NCBI RefSeq assembly: GCF_000296505.1
Contig: NZ_JH815209.1
Coordinates: 636,341-700,340, forward strand
Reading direction: 5' to 3'
Source: Schaalia turicensis ACS-279-V-Col4
GTDB taxonomy: Bacteria; Actinomycetota; Actinomycetes; Actinomycetales; Actinomycetaceae
Length of the DNA stretch: 64,000 nt
The notes under the pieces were generated by a model that searched no databases, was not told the origin of the DNA, and saw nothing but the letters and a program-made list of their open reading frames with translations. Numbering within the stretch: the stretch's first letter is position 1; the number at the start of each line of letters is the position of its first letter. Position numbers and translations under genes: made by a program. Positions 26,151 to 35,989 of this stretch are shown here, one piece after another.

Positions 26151-27719
26151 CTACTCCCACTCGATCGTTGCCGGCGGCTTGGACGTCACGTCCAGCACCA
26201 CGCGGTTCACTTCTGCAACCGAGTTGGTAATGCGCGTCGAGATCTTCGCCAGCACGTCATACGGCAGGCGGGTCCAGTCTGCGGTCATCGCGTCTTCCGA
26301 AGAAACGGGACGCAGGACGATCGGGTGGCCATAGGTGCGACCATCACCCTGAACACCCACGGAACGAACATCTGCAAGCAGAACGACCGGGCACTGCCAG
26401 ATTTCAGAATCGAGGCCAGCAGCAGTCAGCTCTTCGCGAACAATCAGGTCAGCTGCACGCAGGATGTCGAGGCGTTCCTTCGTGACCTCGCCGATGATGC
26501 GAATACCGAGGCCCGGGCCCGGAAAGGGCTGGCGCTCAACCAGGTAGTCGGGCAGACCGAGCTCGCGACCAACAGCGCGGACCTCGTCCTTGAACAGCGT
26601 GCGCAGGGGCTCAACGAGCTCGAACTTCATGTCGTCGGGCAGGCCACCAACGTTGTGGTGGCTCTTGATGTTTGCTGCGCCCTCGCCACCGCCGGATTCG
26701 ACAACGTCCGGGTACAGGGTGCCTTGAACGAGGAACTTGACCTCGCCACCTTCCGCACCGATCTGTTCAATGACCTGCTTCTGAGCAGCCTCGAATGAGC
26801 GAATGAACTCACGACCGATGATCTTGCGCTTGGTTTCCGGATCGGAAACGCCCGCGAGCGCGCTGAGGAATCGTTCGGATTCATCGCAGGTCACAACGCG
26901 GATGCCCATGCCTCGCGCATAGTCGCCTTCGACCTGTTCGCGTTCGCCCGCGCGGAGCAGACCGTGGTCGATGAAGAAGCAGGTGAGCTGGTCACCGACT
27001 GCCTTGTGAACCAGCGCTGCTGCCACGGAAGAGTCAACACCGCCGGAGAGCGCGCAGATCACCTGAGCGTCGCCAACCTGCTTGCGGATCGCCTCGACCT
27101 GTTCGTCAATGATGGAGCCTGCGGTCCATGAGGGTTCCAGTCCAGCGCCTTCGTAGAGGAAGTTCTTCAGAGCGTCCTGGCCACACTGCGAGTGGCCGAC
27201 CTCGGGATGCCATTGCAGACCGAACAGCTTGCGGGAGCGATCTTCGAACGCTGCAACCGGGGTTTCGGAGGTGGATGCGGTGACCTCGAACCCTTCGGGA
27301 GCCGCCTGGACTGCATCACCGTGGCTCATCCACACGACCTGGTCAGCGGGAGTGCCAGCGAAGAGGCAGGACGAGGTGCCGACGGAAGCATCCGTATGCC
27401 CGTATTCGCGGGTGCCGGTGCGACCGACGGTTCCTCCGAGGACAGCGGCCATTGTCTGGAAGCCGTAGCAGATGCCAAGCAACGGAACACCGGCATCAAA
27501 GATTGCGGGGTCAATCGACGGAGCGCCCTCTTCATACACGGAGGACGGGCCACCCGACAGGATGATCGCTGCCGGGTCCTTCGCCAGCATGTCGGCGACC
27601 GACATGGTGTGAGGAACGATCTCAGAGTAAATGGAGGCTTCACGAACGCGACGGGCGATCAGCTGCGCGTACTGTGCACCAAAATCAACGACGAGGACGG
27701 GGCGAGGAGTTGAATTCAT
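26151..27719 (-). CDS. guaA: GMP synthase (glutamine-hydrolysing)
   Basis: The 522-aa enzyme converts XMP to GMP. The class I amidotransferase domain has the nucleophile Cys in GICYGFQ (near residue 83) and QWHPEVGHS. The ATP-pyrophosphatase domain has the P-loop SGGVDSS, and the C-terminal dimerisation domain ends [11 protein letters not shown]. Length and ends match the family. The conserved 3' end is a common island insertion target; here the gene is intact and a mobile element lies beyond its stop. Confidence 0.98.
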   Translation of the reverse strand: MNSTPRPVLVVDFGAQYAQLIARRVREASIYSEIVPHTMSVADMLAKDPAAIILSGGPSSVYEEGAPSIDPAIFDAGVPLLGICYGFQTMAAVLGGTVGRTGTREYGHTDASVGTSSCLFAGTPADQVVWMSHGDAVQAAPEGFEVTASTSETPVAAFEDRSRKLFGLQWHPEVGHSQCGQDALKNFLYEGAGLEPSWTAGSIIDEQVEAIRKQVGDAQVICALSGGVDSSVAAALVHKAVGDQLTCFFIDHGLLRAGEREQVEGDYARGMGIRVVTCDESERFLSALAGVSDPETKRKIIGREFIRSFEAAQKQVIEQIGAEGGEVKFLVQGTLYPDVVESGGGEGAANIKSHHNVGGLPDDMKFELVEPLRTLFKDEVRAVGRELGLPDYLVERQPFPGPGLGIRIIGEVTKERLDILRAADLIVREELTAAGLDSEIWQCPVVLLADVRSVGVQGDGRTYGHPIVLRPVSSEDAMTADWTRLPYDVLAKISTRITNSVAEVNRVVLDVTSKPPATIEWE

Positions 27720-27794
27720 GGCTCAATCGTACCTGTCGCTCGTCAGCGAAACGACCCGCGCGAGCGTTCAACGCGTCTCAACCCGCTCCCCACC

Positions 27795-27988
27795 ACCGCG
27801 CTTGTTCACCAATCCCACCCCACTCACCACCCCGCTTGCTCACCAATCGCCACTCAAAAATACGAGGCTGCGCGTCCCCGTCTCGCCCCCCATCCGGTGA
27901 ACAAGCGCGGCCAAAAACCCACAGATGCTTGAACAAGCGCGGTCAATGAAGCCCGTTCAAGCACCTCGTTTCTTGAACAAGCGCGGTC
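27795..27988. repeat. cluster of AACAAGCGCG-family repeats upstream of guaA
   Basis: Four good copies are at 27795-27810 (inverse orientation), 27896-27912, 27928-27944 and 27972-27988, plus a degenerate one near 27830-27844. The extended consensus is TGAACAAGCGCGGTC. The region between the guaA start and the next gene is otherwise empty. Confidence 0.85.
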
Positions 27989-28030
27989 GGTTGAGCGCAA
28001 GAAAACCTAGAGGTACGACACAATAGACTC

Positions 28031-29413
28031 ATGCCTGCCAACGACCACCAGATGCCAGCCTTCGGCGCTTTCATGCTCGAACGTGGCAAACACGGCAGTC
28101 ATAAACGCTTCCCGGACGGTCGCAAGCTTTCCAACGCAGAGCGTCAAGCGCTCCCACTCATCGCGGAATTAAACGCTCCCCTGCAAGTGGCTCGAGACCA
28201 GATCGCCAGCATCGCTCACTCCCGAGACGTCCCATGGTTGATCGATCAGTTCCTCAGCCCCGTCGCACTCGCCTCGAAGAAGCGCGTAAAGCTTCCAAAC
28301 TGGAACCTCCTCTTGAAAGCAGTTGCGCACATCGAAGGAGCATTTGATGCCCAAGACCCCACGATCGCTCCGGCCCACACCCCAGATGTTCCACGTAAGA
28401 AACTGCTGGCCGGCCTCGCGAACTGGGCCGAGGCAACCCGAACGAGAGCCAGCGACCCACGCTGGGGCGACATCGACGGCCAGCCTGTCACGCACGCGCA
28501 ATTTGTTGCTTGGCGAGCGTCAACGGCACGGCAGGAGCTTGCAGTCATCCCTCACCTCGAAGTACCCGCACCATTCGCTCACGCCTTGGAAATCGTGCAG
28601 GCATGGGACACCGTGCTTGCTGAACGCGGTTATGTTGGCGAGCAGTTTTCTCTGCGTGAAGAGGTTGTTCGACTGCACAACTGGCCGGGCGATCAGTGGG
28701 TTGACGGCGACGACTATGCTTCGGCGCAAAAGCGTTTTCACCGTCGCTTGAAGAAGGCGCGCAAGCTCGCCGATGATCCGGTGCGCGACGCGGTAATGCA
28801 ACGCGCTCTTTACCTGCGCGAGGGGCTCCTCCTTGATGGAGTTGACCCGTTACAATGGTTCCTTGCAGTTTGTAAGTTCCGCTGGTCGGTACCGGATATG
28901 CTCGACGTCCGCCCGGAGATTTTTACGTGGAAACTCGCCGAACAGCTCGCTCATCTTGCCGGAGCTCCGGGGCACGATGATCAGTCGGCAAGTATCGACC
29001 TGTCGACGCTGACCGTGAATGACCCGCGCGAATTGGGGCAAGGTAACCTGCGTGCAGTCAGCGGCCCGCGGATCATGATCGACTTGGATGAAGATGTCGT
29101 GACAGCGCTTCCACCAGGGTGCCGAGTACGACGTTTCATCGTTTCGGGGCAGTCTGCTCTGGGCCCGGATTGGACCGTGTATTGGGTTGATTCAGAACGC
29201 GGGGATGCGCGCGTTATCTTGGATCTCGTCGAGTCCGAGAAGCTGCACCCGAACGTCATCTTCGTCTCCGACGGACAGCCTGACGACCTGGCGAATCTAC
29301 TGCGCCCATTCTTGGAAGTCGCTTTCGAGATTCCCACGAACCCTCTGACTGCGCACAGTCACATCCCGGGCGTCATGCCACTCTTCCCCGAACATCCAGA
29401 CGCGGGGCTGTAG
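28031..29413 (+). CDS. conserved-looking hypothetical protein
   Basis: The 460-aa protein is soluble in appearance, with no signal peptide or membrane segment. It contains several Trp-rich stretches (WAEATRTRASDPRWGD, HNWPGDQWVDGDDY) and a basic helical stretch (KRFHRRLKKARKLADD). The last 110 residues look like an alternating beta/alpha domain (VRRFIVSGQSALGPDWTVYWVD...VIFVSDGQPDDL). I do not recognise a family. It is flanked by the dispersed repeat on both sides. Confidence 0.7.
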   Translation: MPANDHQMPAFGAFMLERGKHGSHKRFPDGRKLSNAERQALPLIAELNAPLQVARDQIASIAHSRDVPWLIDQFLSPVALASKKRVKLPNWNLLLKAVAHIEGAFDAQDPTIAPAHTPDVPRKKLLAGLANWAEATRTRASDPRWGDIDGQPVTHAQFVAWRASTARQELAVIPHLEVPAPFAHALEIVQAWDTVLAERGYVGEQFSLREEVVRLHNWPGDQWVDGDDYASAQKRFHRRLKKARKLADDPVRDAVMQRALYLREGLLLDGVDPLQWFLAVCKFRWSVPDMLDVRPEIFTWKLAEQLAHLAGAPGHDDQSASIDLSTLTVNDPRELGQGNLRAVSGPRIMIDLDEDVVTALPPGCRVRRFIVSGQSALGPDWTVYWVDSERGDARVILDLVESEKLHPNVIFVSDGQPDDLANLLRPFLEVAFEIPTNPLTAHSHIPGVMPLFPEHPDAGL

Positions 29414-29509
29414 CTTCGAGCCTGATTTCAGGGTGTCAGAGGCTCAAAAAGAGGCACCACAGTCTCTCGGTTCCGCGTGCTCTAGGTGTTCCTTGCAACT
29501 CGCCACTTT

Positions 29510-29525
29510 ACCGCGCTTGTTCACC
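29510..29525 (-). repeat. single AACAAGCGCG-family repeat
   Basis: A full-length copy (GGTGAACAAGCGCGGT on the minus strand) lies between the convergent genes. Confidence 0.85.
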
Positions 29526-29560
29526 TTTCCTTCGCACACGGCAGTGTACTCAGATGAAAT

Positions 29561-29590
29561 TCCCCCTGCCGGAGCGCTCCAGCAGGGGGA
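29561..29590. terminator. bidirectional hairpin between convergent genes
   Basis: TCCCCCTGC and GCAGGGGGA arms enclose a second palindrome (GGAGCGCTCC). It lies between the stop of the gene at 28031 and the stop of purH. No strong T-run is visible. Confidence 0.6.
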
Positions 29591-29639
29591 TAATCAGTGG
29601 ACGATGTCGCCGTTTCCAACAACCTCGCCGAAATGCAGG

Positions 29640-31478
29640 TCAGTGTGCGAAGTGGCGCGTGCCCGTCATGTACATCGTGATGCCAGCAGCCTTCGCAGCT
29701 TCGATGGATTCCTCGTCGCGGACGGATCCGCCAGGCTGAACGACAGCCTTCACGCCGGCATCAATCAGGACCTGCAGGCCATCAGCGAAGGGGAAGAACG
29801 CATCGGATGCGGCAACCGCGCCGATGGAACGCTGCTCAGTTTTTGCGCCAAGAATGTCTTCTGCGCGCGCACCGCCAGCGGACTGAATATCTGCGCCCGC
29901 ATCCTTGGCCGCGTCACCGGTAGAGCGACCTCCCAGCGTGTTTGCGCGTTCGACTGCAAGCTTGCAGGAATCAACGCGGTTGACCTGTCCCATACCAACG
30001 CCGACCGAAGCCTCATCCTTAACCAGCAGGATCGCGTTAGAGCGGACGGCGCGAACCGTGCGCCATGCGAACTCAAGGTCAGCTAGGGTTGCAGCATCCG
30101 CGGCTTCACCTGCGACGAGCGTCCAGTTTGCCGGATCGTCGCCGACTGCATCGACGTCATCGCGGTCCTGAACCAGCAGGCCACCAGAAATCTGCTTGAA
30201 CTCTCTGGCACCGACTGCCAGCGGAGCAACTTCCAGGACACGCAGATTCTTCTTCGCAGACAGGACCTCGAGCGCACCCTCATCGTATCCGGGGGCCAGC
30301 ACAACCTCGGTGAAGATCGGGACGATCTGCTTAGCCAGTTCAACGCTGACCGGGCGGTTCACGGCGATCACGCCACCGAATGCGGAGACGGGGTCACACG
30401 CGTGCGCCTTGCGATGTGCCTCCGCGACGTCGTCGGCAACGGCGATACCGCAGGGGTTCGCGTGCTTGATGATGGCGACGCAGGGGCGCTCATGGTCGTA
30501 GACAGCGCGCAGGGCAGCGTCACCGTCGGTGTAGTTGTTGTAGCTCATTGCCTTGCCATGCAGCTGGCGAGCATTGGCGATGCCGGGCAGAAGCTCGTTT
30601 TCGTCGAGGTCTTCTTCGTCGGCAATCTCGCGGTACACGGCAGCGTTCTGATGCGGATTCTCACCGTAGCGCAGGGAGTCAACGCGTTCGAAAGCATCGG
30701 CGACGAACGCCGGCATGTCGCCTTCTTCGTCGTCAGCTTCGACGATTTCTTCGGATTCCCCGTCGACGGCAAACCCGAGGGACTCAAGGAACGCAGCATC
30801 GGAAGCGTCGAGGTGGGTTTCGCAGACCTCGTCCAATTCGTCGCGGACATCGTCCAGATCGAGCTGATCGGCAAACCAGCCGGAGATGGCCAGATCGTAA
30901 GTTGCGGTATGTGCGAAGGCGCGTGCTGCCAGTTCGCGACGCTGTTTCAGCGTGAAACCTTCAGCCCGGGCAGCTTCAATAACCGCAGCGTAGGAATCGG
31001 GCGAGGTCACGACTGCAACCGACGGATGGTTCTTCGCCGCTGCACGCACCATGGACGGGCCACCGATATCAATCTGCTCGACGCATTCGTCGAAGCTACC
31101 CCCGCCGGCAACCGTCTGAGCGAACGGGTAGAGATTGCAAATAACCAGGTCAAATGCCTTCACGCCGAGTTCACTGATCTGCTCGCGGTGGTCAGCCTTG
31201 CGCTGATCAGCAAGAATGCCCGCGTGAATCATCGGGTGCAGGGTCTTCACACGACCTTCGAGGACCTCAGGGAAACCGGTGACGTCGTCAACGGGGGTAA
31301 CCGGGACGCCAGCTTCTGCGATCTTCGCGGCGGTCGAGCCGGTGGAAACAATTTCAACGCCAGCGCCAGCAAGTGCGGTGGCAAGCTCAATCAGACCGGT
31401 CTTGTCATAGACGGAAATAAGAGCGCGGGTAATGGGGCGGACGTCAATAGCTTCGAGATTGTCCAGGCGAACGGACAT
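29640..31478 (-). CDS. purH: bifunctional AICAR transformylase/IMP cyclohydrolase
   Basis: The enzyme catalyses the last two steps of IMP synthesis. The N-terminal MGS-like cyclohydrolase domain starts [12 protein letters not shown] and has [12 protein letters not shown]. The transformylase part contains [16 protein letters not shown], the catalytic KHANPCG and [11 protein letters not shown]. At 612 aa it is longer than the usual 510-530. The extra length is partly an acidic insert ([16 protein letters not shown]) at the domain junction and a second acidic stretch after GENPHQ. It sits under a ZTP riboswitch. No purN is adjacent, although purN often precedes purH in actinobacteria. Confidence 0.97.
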   Translation of the reverse strand: MSVRLDNLEAIDVRPITRALISVYDKTGLIELATALAGAGVEIVSTGSTAAKIAEAGVPVTPVDDVTGFPEVLEGRVKTLHPMIHAGILADQRKADHREQISELGVKAFDLVICNLYPFAQTVAGGGSFDECVEQIDIGGPSMVRAAAKNHPSVAVVTSPDSYAAVIEAARAEGFTLKQRRELAARAFAHTATYDLAISGWFADQLDLDDVRDELDEVCETHLDASDAAFLESLGFAVDGESEEIVEADDEEGDMPAFVADAFERVDSLRYGENPHQNAAVYREIADEEDLDENELLPGIANARQLHGKAMSYNNYTDGDAALRAVYDHERPCVAIIKHANPCGIAVADDVAEAHRKAHACDPVSAFGGVIAVNRPVSVELAKQIVPIFTEVVLAPGYDEGALEVLSAKKNLRVLEVAPLAVGAREFKQISGGLLVQDRDDVDAVGDDPANWTLVAGEAADAATLADLEFAWRTVRAVRSNAILLVKDEASVGVGMGQVNRVDSCKLAVERANTLGGRSTGDAAKDAGADIQSAGGARAEDILGAKTEQRSIGAVAASDAFFPFADGLQVLIDAGVKAVVQPGGSVRDEESIEAAKAAGITMYMTGTRHFAH

Positions 31479-31504
31479 GGGTTCCTCCAGTAATGGTTGA
31501 TCAT

Positions 31505-31590
31505 GCCCGGCGCCCAGGCGGGCGACGCCTCACGGGTACTTCGGGTTGCTCCCCGGTGGTGATCCACCCTCGCCAGTTGCAACCTACGGC
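31505..31590 (-). promoter_or_regulatory. ZTP (pfl) riboswitch controlling purH
   Basis: Read on the minus strand, the leader of purH contains the pfl-motif landmarks in order: GGTTGCAACTGGCG, the GGTGGATCACC stem, CACCGGGGAGC, and distally CGCCTGGGC followed by the ribosome site GGAGG near the purH ATG. These are the conserved elements of the ZTP/ZMP aptamer. It senses AICAR phosphates when 10-formyl-folate is short and induces purH. Confidence 0.88.
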
Positions 31591-31682
31591 GATCGTATCC
31601 CGTAGCGCGTGTGCGTTCCAAGCAGGTCCAGTGAGGGATTCGCCCCACATTCGCCTTCCGCGTGCCAGTTATCGACGAGGCC

Positions 31683-31928
31683 GACCGCGCTTGTTCAAGG
31701 TTCCGTCGAAGCTCAGCGTCCCAGTCTTCGCGCGTTTCAAAGTGAGAAACTAGCAAACAAAGTGCGCGAGGCCTCGTTCCTTCGCTCAGTCGATCGCTGA
31801 ACACTCCCTGTCTGCACCCACCAGAACCGCCGTGGCGCCGAACGTGGGATCTTCGCACGCTTGAACAAGCGCACGCTTGTTGGAGCCTTCGCCGGACACC
31901 AGAACACAGTTAACCGCGCTTGTTCAAG
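31683..31928. repeat. AACAAGCGCG-family repeats upstream of the purH riboswitch
   Basis: Copies are at 31683-31699 (inverse), 31860-31876 overlapping an inverted second half (to 31883), and 31913-31928 (inverse). The rest of the 31591-31963 gap shows no gene. Confidence 0.75.
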
Positions 31929-31963
31929 CGGAGCGTGCACCGATCAATGAGTCGGTTCGGTGT

Positions 31964-33565
31964 TCATTCGCCCTCTTCCAAGCGCGCTTGTTCACCGGTC
32001 GAGAGCGAAGAGAGGCCAAGACGCTCAGTTGCAAGCGCATCTTCGGAGCGCGCTTGTTCAGCTTCCTGCTGAGCCGGAGACTTCACCGTCGGCTCAACAA
32101 CTTGGGGAGTCGGTGTCCATGGAACAAGTTCAGGTTCCGACTGGGATTCTTTGGGGGTGTCATCGGCGCGCTTGTTCACCAAAACCTCGAGTTCTTCCTC
32201 GGTCGGGTCAGTATCAATTTCATCCGGTTCCGGAGTCTCTTCTGCTTCAACAAGCGCGGTCGAAACAGGCACGTCTGAAGCCGAAACATCGGAGGGCGAT
32301 TCTTCAACAAGCGCGGTCGAAGACGGAGCCGTTTGCCCAGCGTCAAGAAGCGAAAGCTCCCATTGATCGCGCATCCACTTCAACGAGCGCGGGTGAACGA
32401 TCACCCAACCAAATACAAACGCCAAACCAACTTCGCTGAGCAGAGCCGCAGTAGTCGGACCGACATGCGGCCCTAGGAATACCATGCGCGTCGCCCCCAG
32501 CTGAAGGGTTGACATGGCCATCCACATCCAGAAGCCAACACCGATCACGACAAATGCGACAGCGGAAAGAACAAACTGTTCACGAAGCGATGCTTGCCGA
32601 CGCTTCCTTCCGCGCCACATACCGATGCCAAAACCGATCGCAATCGGAACGAGGATCGTCCAATAGCTTGGAGTGATATTGGGCATCGCGCCCAAGACAG
32701 GGATACCTGGGATCGGCAAAGTTGGGGCTGACGTGGGCGAATGAAGCGCATCGACTCCGACCCAGAATCCGGGTCCAGCAAACCAAGCCAACGTCCACGC
32801 CAAGATTGTTGGGGCGAAAAATAACTGACCGAGTCCAACAAGCGCGTCCTCAATTGGAGATGTCGTGAGCAGGAGCTGGTGGATCCCCGCGATTTGTGAG
32901 GTATGAGTAAGAAGGGCGATCAGAGTAAGAACCGCCGCAGATCCGACGACGACTGTGAGTGCGATTGCGGCCTCGCGAATTCCTAAACGAATGAGGCGCG
33001 GGACTCCCCACCGGCGAAGTGGATGGTCACCACAAGAAAAAAACGCCCACGCCGACGCGAGAAGCGAAACGAATAGGGCACCCGGCATCGCTTCCCACCA
33101 GCGCACATACGAAGCACCCGAACCGATCAGGAAAGCGGTCATCACAGTGAAAGCAGGAACGGCGAACCAGTTCGACGATGGCGAGAACTCTTCGCCTCCG
33201 CGCAAGAAGAGTCGGAGCAACACAACGAGGCCGATCGACACAAGAGTGGGGATGGCGTGATAGGTGACGGTTTCTGTATGAACTGATGCGCCGAAGAGGA
33301 CTCCGAAGACATCCGAACTGGACGCGAACACCGTGTCCCAGCCGATTTTTGACACCCACGGGTTCGACGCGACCGTCAGGAAGGAGCCCATGACGATAAG
33401 AACGCAGGTAGCCCAACCGACGAATGCTGCTTCAACGCCCGAAAGCATGGCGCGCGCCCAACCGTCAGGCATGCTCACGCGAATAGTTTTCCGCGTCGGA
33501 GCGTACGTCGTTGTGGTGACGCTTGGTGAAGTCTCAGGCGTAACGTTCATAGCGTTATCCATCAT
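31964..33565 (-). CDS. DUF6350-type multi-pass membrane protein
   Basis: The 533-aa protein has about eight to ten hydrophobic segments between residues 35 and 400 (for example AAFVGWATCVLIVMGSFL and IALTVVVGSAAVLTLIAL). The position between sucD and purH matches the DUF6350 family of actinobacteria, of unknown function. The C-terminal tail of about 140 residues is acidic and repetitive (STALVEE, EQARSE, EQARLEE). It is encoded by at least five copies of the dispersed AACAAGCGCG repeat (31981, 32048, 32166, 32245, 32302), so the tail looks built from repeat insertions. A weak ribosome site precedes the start. Confidence 0.75.
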   Translation of the reverse strand: MMDNAMNVTPETSPSVTTTTYAPTRKTIRVSMPDGWARAMLSGVEAAFVGWATCVLIVMGSFLTVASNPWVSKIGWDTVFASSSDVFGVLFGASVHTETVTYHAIPTLVSIGLVVLLRLFLRGGEEFSPSSNWFAVPAFTVMTAFLIGSGASYVRWWEAMPGALFVSLLASAWAFFSCGDHPLRRWGVPRLIRLGIREAAIALTVVVGSAAVLTLIALLTHTSQIAGIHQLLLTTSPIEDALVGLGQLFFAPTILAWTLAWFAGPGFWVGVDALHSPTSAPTLPIPGIPVLGAMPNITPSYWTILVPIAIGFGIGMWRGRKRRQASLREQFVLSAVAFVVIGVGFWMWMAMSTLQLGATRMVFLGPHVGPTTAALLSEVGLAFVFGWVIVHPRSLKWMRDQWELSLLDAGQTAPSSTALVEESPSDVSASDVPVSTALVEAEETPEPDEIDTDPTEEELEVLVNKRADDTPKESQSEPELVPWTPTPQVVEPTVKSPAQQEAEQARSEDALATERLGLSSLSTGEQARLEEGE

Positions 33566-33573
33566 GACGCACC

Positions 33574-33607
33574 GGTGGCCGGTAGGGCTTTCGCACCACC
33601 GGCCACC
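33574..33607. repeat. inverted repeat upstream of the DUF6350 gene
   Basis: GGTGGCCGGT and ACCGGCCACC (33574-33583 and 33598-33607) form a strong stem between sucD and the DUF6350 gene. It lacks a T-run. It may be an mRNA-processing or attenuation element. Confidence 0.45.
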
Positions 33608-33654
33608 GTCAGATTGAGACCTACCTCAGTGTGGAAGCGAGATCAGATCGCTTT

Positions 33655-33699
33655 CAGAGTTTGTGTTCTGGCCACTCCGTTTGCAGAGTTTGTGTTCTG
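33655..33699. repeat. 16-bp direct repeat downstream of sucD
   Basis: CAGAGTTTGTGTTCTG occurs exactly at 33655-33670 and 33684-33699. The function is unknown. Confidence 0.7.
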
Positions 33700-33750
33700 T
33701 TCGCTTCCGGCCTCTTCAGTTTGCCCTGCCAAAACCGGCATAGAGCGCAA

Positions 33751-34671
33751 CTACTTTGAGAGGATTTCTCGAGCAAGCTGAGCGGTCTGCGACGGAGTCC
33801 GACCGACGCGAACACCAACTGCTTCTAGGGCCTCGGCCTTTGCCGCAGCAGTACCGGAAGAACCGGAAACGATCGCGCCAGCGTGCCCCATGGTCTTGCC
33901 TTCGGGGGCTGTAAAACCAGCAACGTAGGCGACGACGGGTTTCGTCATGTTTTCCTTGATCCAGGTAGCTGCTCGCTCTTCTGCGTCGCCACCGATTTCG
34001 CCGATCATCACAACCAGATCGGTGTCGGGGTCGGCTTCGAACGCCGCCAAGGCATCGATGTGGGTGGTTCCGACCACCGGGTCGCCACCGATGCCAAGGC
34101 AGGTGGTGAAACCAAAGTCGCGGAGTTCGTACATGAGCTGATACGTGAGCGTGCCGGACTTAGAAACTAGGCCGATGCGACCCGGACCGGTGATGTCTGC
34201 TGGCGTGATACCAACGTTTGACTGGTTTGGGCTAATGATGCCTGGGCAGTTCGGGCCAATCAGACGAACACCCTTCTTCAGTGCATGCGACACGAAAACG
34301 GTTGAGTCTGCGACAGGAATACCTTCGGTGATCACAACGATCGTTTCGATGCCAGCATCAATCGCTTCAAGTGCGGCTCCCTTCGCGAAGGCCGGCGGAA
34401 CGAAGATGACGGAAGTGTTCGCGTTCGTTGCTTCTTTTGCTTCAGCAACAGTGGCGTACACGGGTACGGACACTGTTCCGTTTTCGACCCGGTCAGCGGC
34501 CGGGCCGTAGCCAACCACGTCAAAGTCGACACTGGTGCCGGCTTTACGCGGGTTAGTGCCAGCAACAATGGTTGTGCCGGCGCTCAGCATCCGTTGCGTG
34601 TGCTTGCGACCTTCAGCGCCCGTCATACCCTGGACGATGACACGGGAGTCAGAGTTAAGGAAAATCGACAT
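33751..34671 (-). CDS. sucD: succinyl-CoA synthetase, alpha subunit
   Basis: The 306-aa CoA-binding subunit interconverts succinyl-CoA and succinate with sucC. It shows the N-terminal Rossmann CoA domain ([19 protein letters not shown]), GPNCPGII and the active-site histidine segment GHAGAIVSG, the phosphohistidine loop. It follows sucC after 27 bases in the same operon. Confidence 0.97.
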   Translation of the reverse strand: MSIFLNSDSRVIVQGMTGAEGRKHTQRMLSAGTTIVAGTNPRKAGTSVDFDVVGYGPAADRVENGTVSVPVYATVAEAKEATNANTSVIFVPPAFAKGAALEAIDAGIETIVVITEGIPVADSTVFVSHALKKGVRLIGPNCPGIISPNQSNVGITPADITGPGRIGLVSKSGTLTYQLMYELRDFGFTTCLGIGGDPVVGTTHIDALAAFEADPDTDLVVMIGEIGGDAEERAATWIKENMTKPVVAYVAGFTAPEGKTMGHAGAIVSGSSGTAAAKAEALEAVGVRVGRTPSQTAQLAREILSK

Positions 34672-34698
34672 TCTTTTCGTCCTTTGTCTTTCGTCTGG

Positions 34699-35898
34699 TC
34701 AGTTCTGAGCCGGCTGTGAAGCAACGGCCTCGGCAGCAAGTTCAGCTGCACGTCGCGCGGCATCGTCCATGGTCTCAACCATGTGGATCAACGGATGGTT
34801 CGCCGCCTGGAGAATCGCTCGACCTTCGGCGACCTTATTTCCATCTAGGCGAACCACCAGAGGCTTCGTCGCAGAGTCTCCAAGAACTTCGAGAGCTCCG
34901 ATGATGCCTTCCGCGACCTTGTCACATGCGGTAATGCCACCGAAAACGTTAACGAAGACAGAGCGAACCTGCTCGTCGCCGAGGATGATGTCGAGGCCCT
35001 TTGCCATCACTTCAGCCGAAGCACCGCCACCGATATCGAGGAAGTTTGCCGGTTTTACGCCAAGATCTTCACCGGCCATCGCAACGACGTCGAGGGTTGA
35101 CATGACCAGACCAGCACCGTTACCGATGATGCCAACTTCACCTTCGAGGCGCACGTAGTTCAGTCCGGCTTCCTTCGCCAACGCCTCGCGGGGATCTTGG
35201 GTGGCTCGGTCGACGAGTTCTTCGTGTTCCGGATGGCGGAATCGGGCGTTGTCGTCCAGGCTGACCTTGCCGTCGACTGCCCACACGGTACCGTCGGTGG
35301 CAGTGACAAGAGGATTGACCTCGACAAGGGTTGCGTCCTCGTCGCGGTAGGTTTCCCAGAGCAGGACGAGGACCGGAATGAGGGGATCCTGGCGTTCAGC
35401 GGGGAATCCCGCTTGCGTCAAGATCTCCCGTGCCACTTGATCGTTGATTCCGATGACGGGGTTCAGAGGCACGCGAGCTAGGGCTTCGGGGCGTTCCTTC
35501 GCCAGGGTTTCAATGTCCATACCGCCTTCGCGGGAGCACATTGCAAGGTAGCGACGGTTCGATCGATCAAGGAGGATCGAGAAGTAGTATTCCTCGGCGA
35601 TGTCGGCACCCGATGCGATCAGCAGGGTTTTGACGATATGTCCCTTGATATCGAGTCCAAGAATTGCCTCTGCTTTTTCAGCGGCTTCTGCGGCAGTGTA
35701 AGCAAGTTTGACGCCACCTGCCTTTCCGCGGCCACCGGTTTTCACCTGCGCTTTGACGACGAGAAGCTCGGCGCCATCTGAGAGCAGACGAGTTGCCGCT
35801 GTGCGCGCCTCTTCGACAGTCGTTGCGGTAAGCCCGGGCAGTACGGGAACGCCGTGCTTTCGGAACATGTCACGTGCTTGGTATTCATACAGGTCCAC
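34699..35898 (-). CDS. sucC: succinyl-CoA synthetase, beta subunit
   Basis: The 399-aa protein has the ATP-grasp domain ([37 protein letters not shown]), EVNPLV and the [16 protein letters not shown] phosphate-binding loop. The length is normal. It heads the sucCD operon and works in the TCA cycle with SucD. Confidence 0.97.
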   Translation of the reverse strand: MDLYEYQARDMFRKHGVPVLPGLTATTVEEARTAATRLLSDGAELLVVKAQVKTGGRGKAGGVKLAYTAAEAAEKAEAILGLDIKGHIVKTLLIASGADIAEEYYFSILLDRSNRRYLAMCSREGGMDIETLAKERPEALARVPLNPVIGINDQVAREILTQAGFPAERQDPLIPVLVLLWETYRDEDATLVEVNPLVTATDGTVWAVDGKVSLDDNARFRHPEHEELVDRATQDPREALAKEAGLNYVRLEGEVGIIGNGAGLVMSTLDVVAMAGEDLGVKPANFLDIGGGASAEVMAKGLDIILGDEQVRSVFVNVFGGITACDKVAEGIIGALEVLGDSATKPLVVRLDGNKVAEGRAILQAANHPLIHMVETMDDAARRAAELAAEAVASQPAQN

Positions 35899-35989
35899 GG
35901 GTGGACTCCTTTGTCATCTATGGCTTGTCATTGAACAGACTAACGACCATTTAGGCCGTTCGTCCTAAGAACGCCAATTTATGTTCGAT

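Larger units (their letters stand above)
14640..26158. mobile_element. integrative mobilizable element next to guaA (borders approximate)
   Basis: The segment carries integrase, excisionase, XRE regulator, ParA/ParB, two RHH mobilisation-type proteins and a MobP-type relaxase, with no coupling protein or type IV secretion genes. That makes it mobilizable but not self-transferring. GC is visibly higher than in the flanking chromosome. The right border is probably at or near the guaA 3' end (stop at 26151), a known insertion site for genomic islands. I found no copy of the guaA end on the left, so the left border is unknown. The hsd locus and even the adhesin locus could belong to a larger composite island. 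Confidence 0.6.

Noticed and set aside
26126..29643. A 13-bp identity (AAATGCAGGTCAG) after guaA (26126-26138) and after purH (29631-29643) as attachment sites
   Set aside because: It flanks ordinary genes with no integrase between, and there is no sign of an element in 26.2-29.6 kb.
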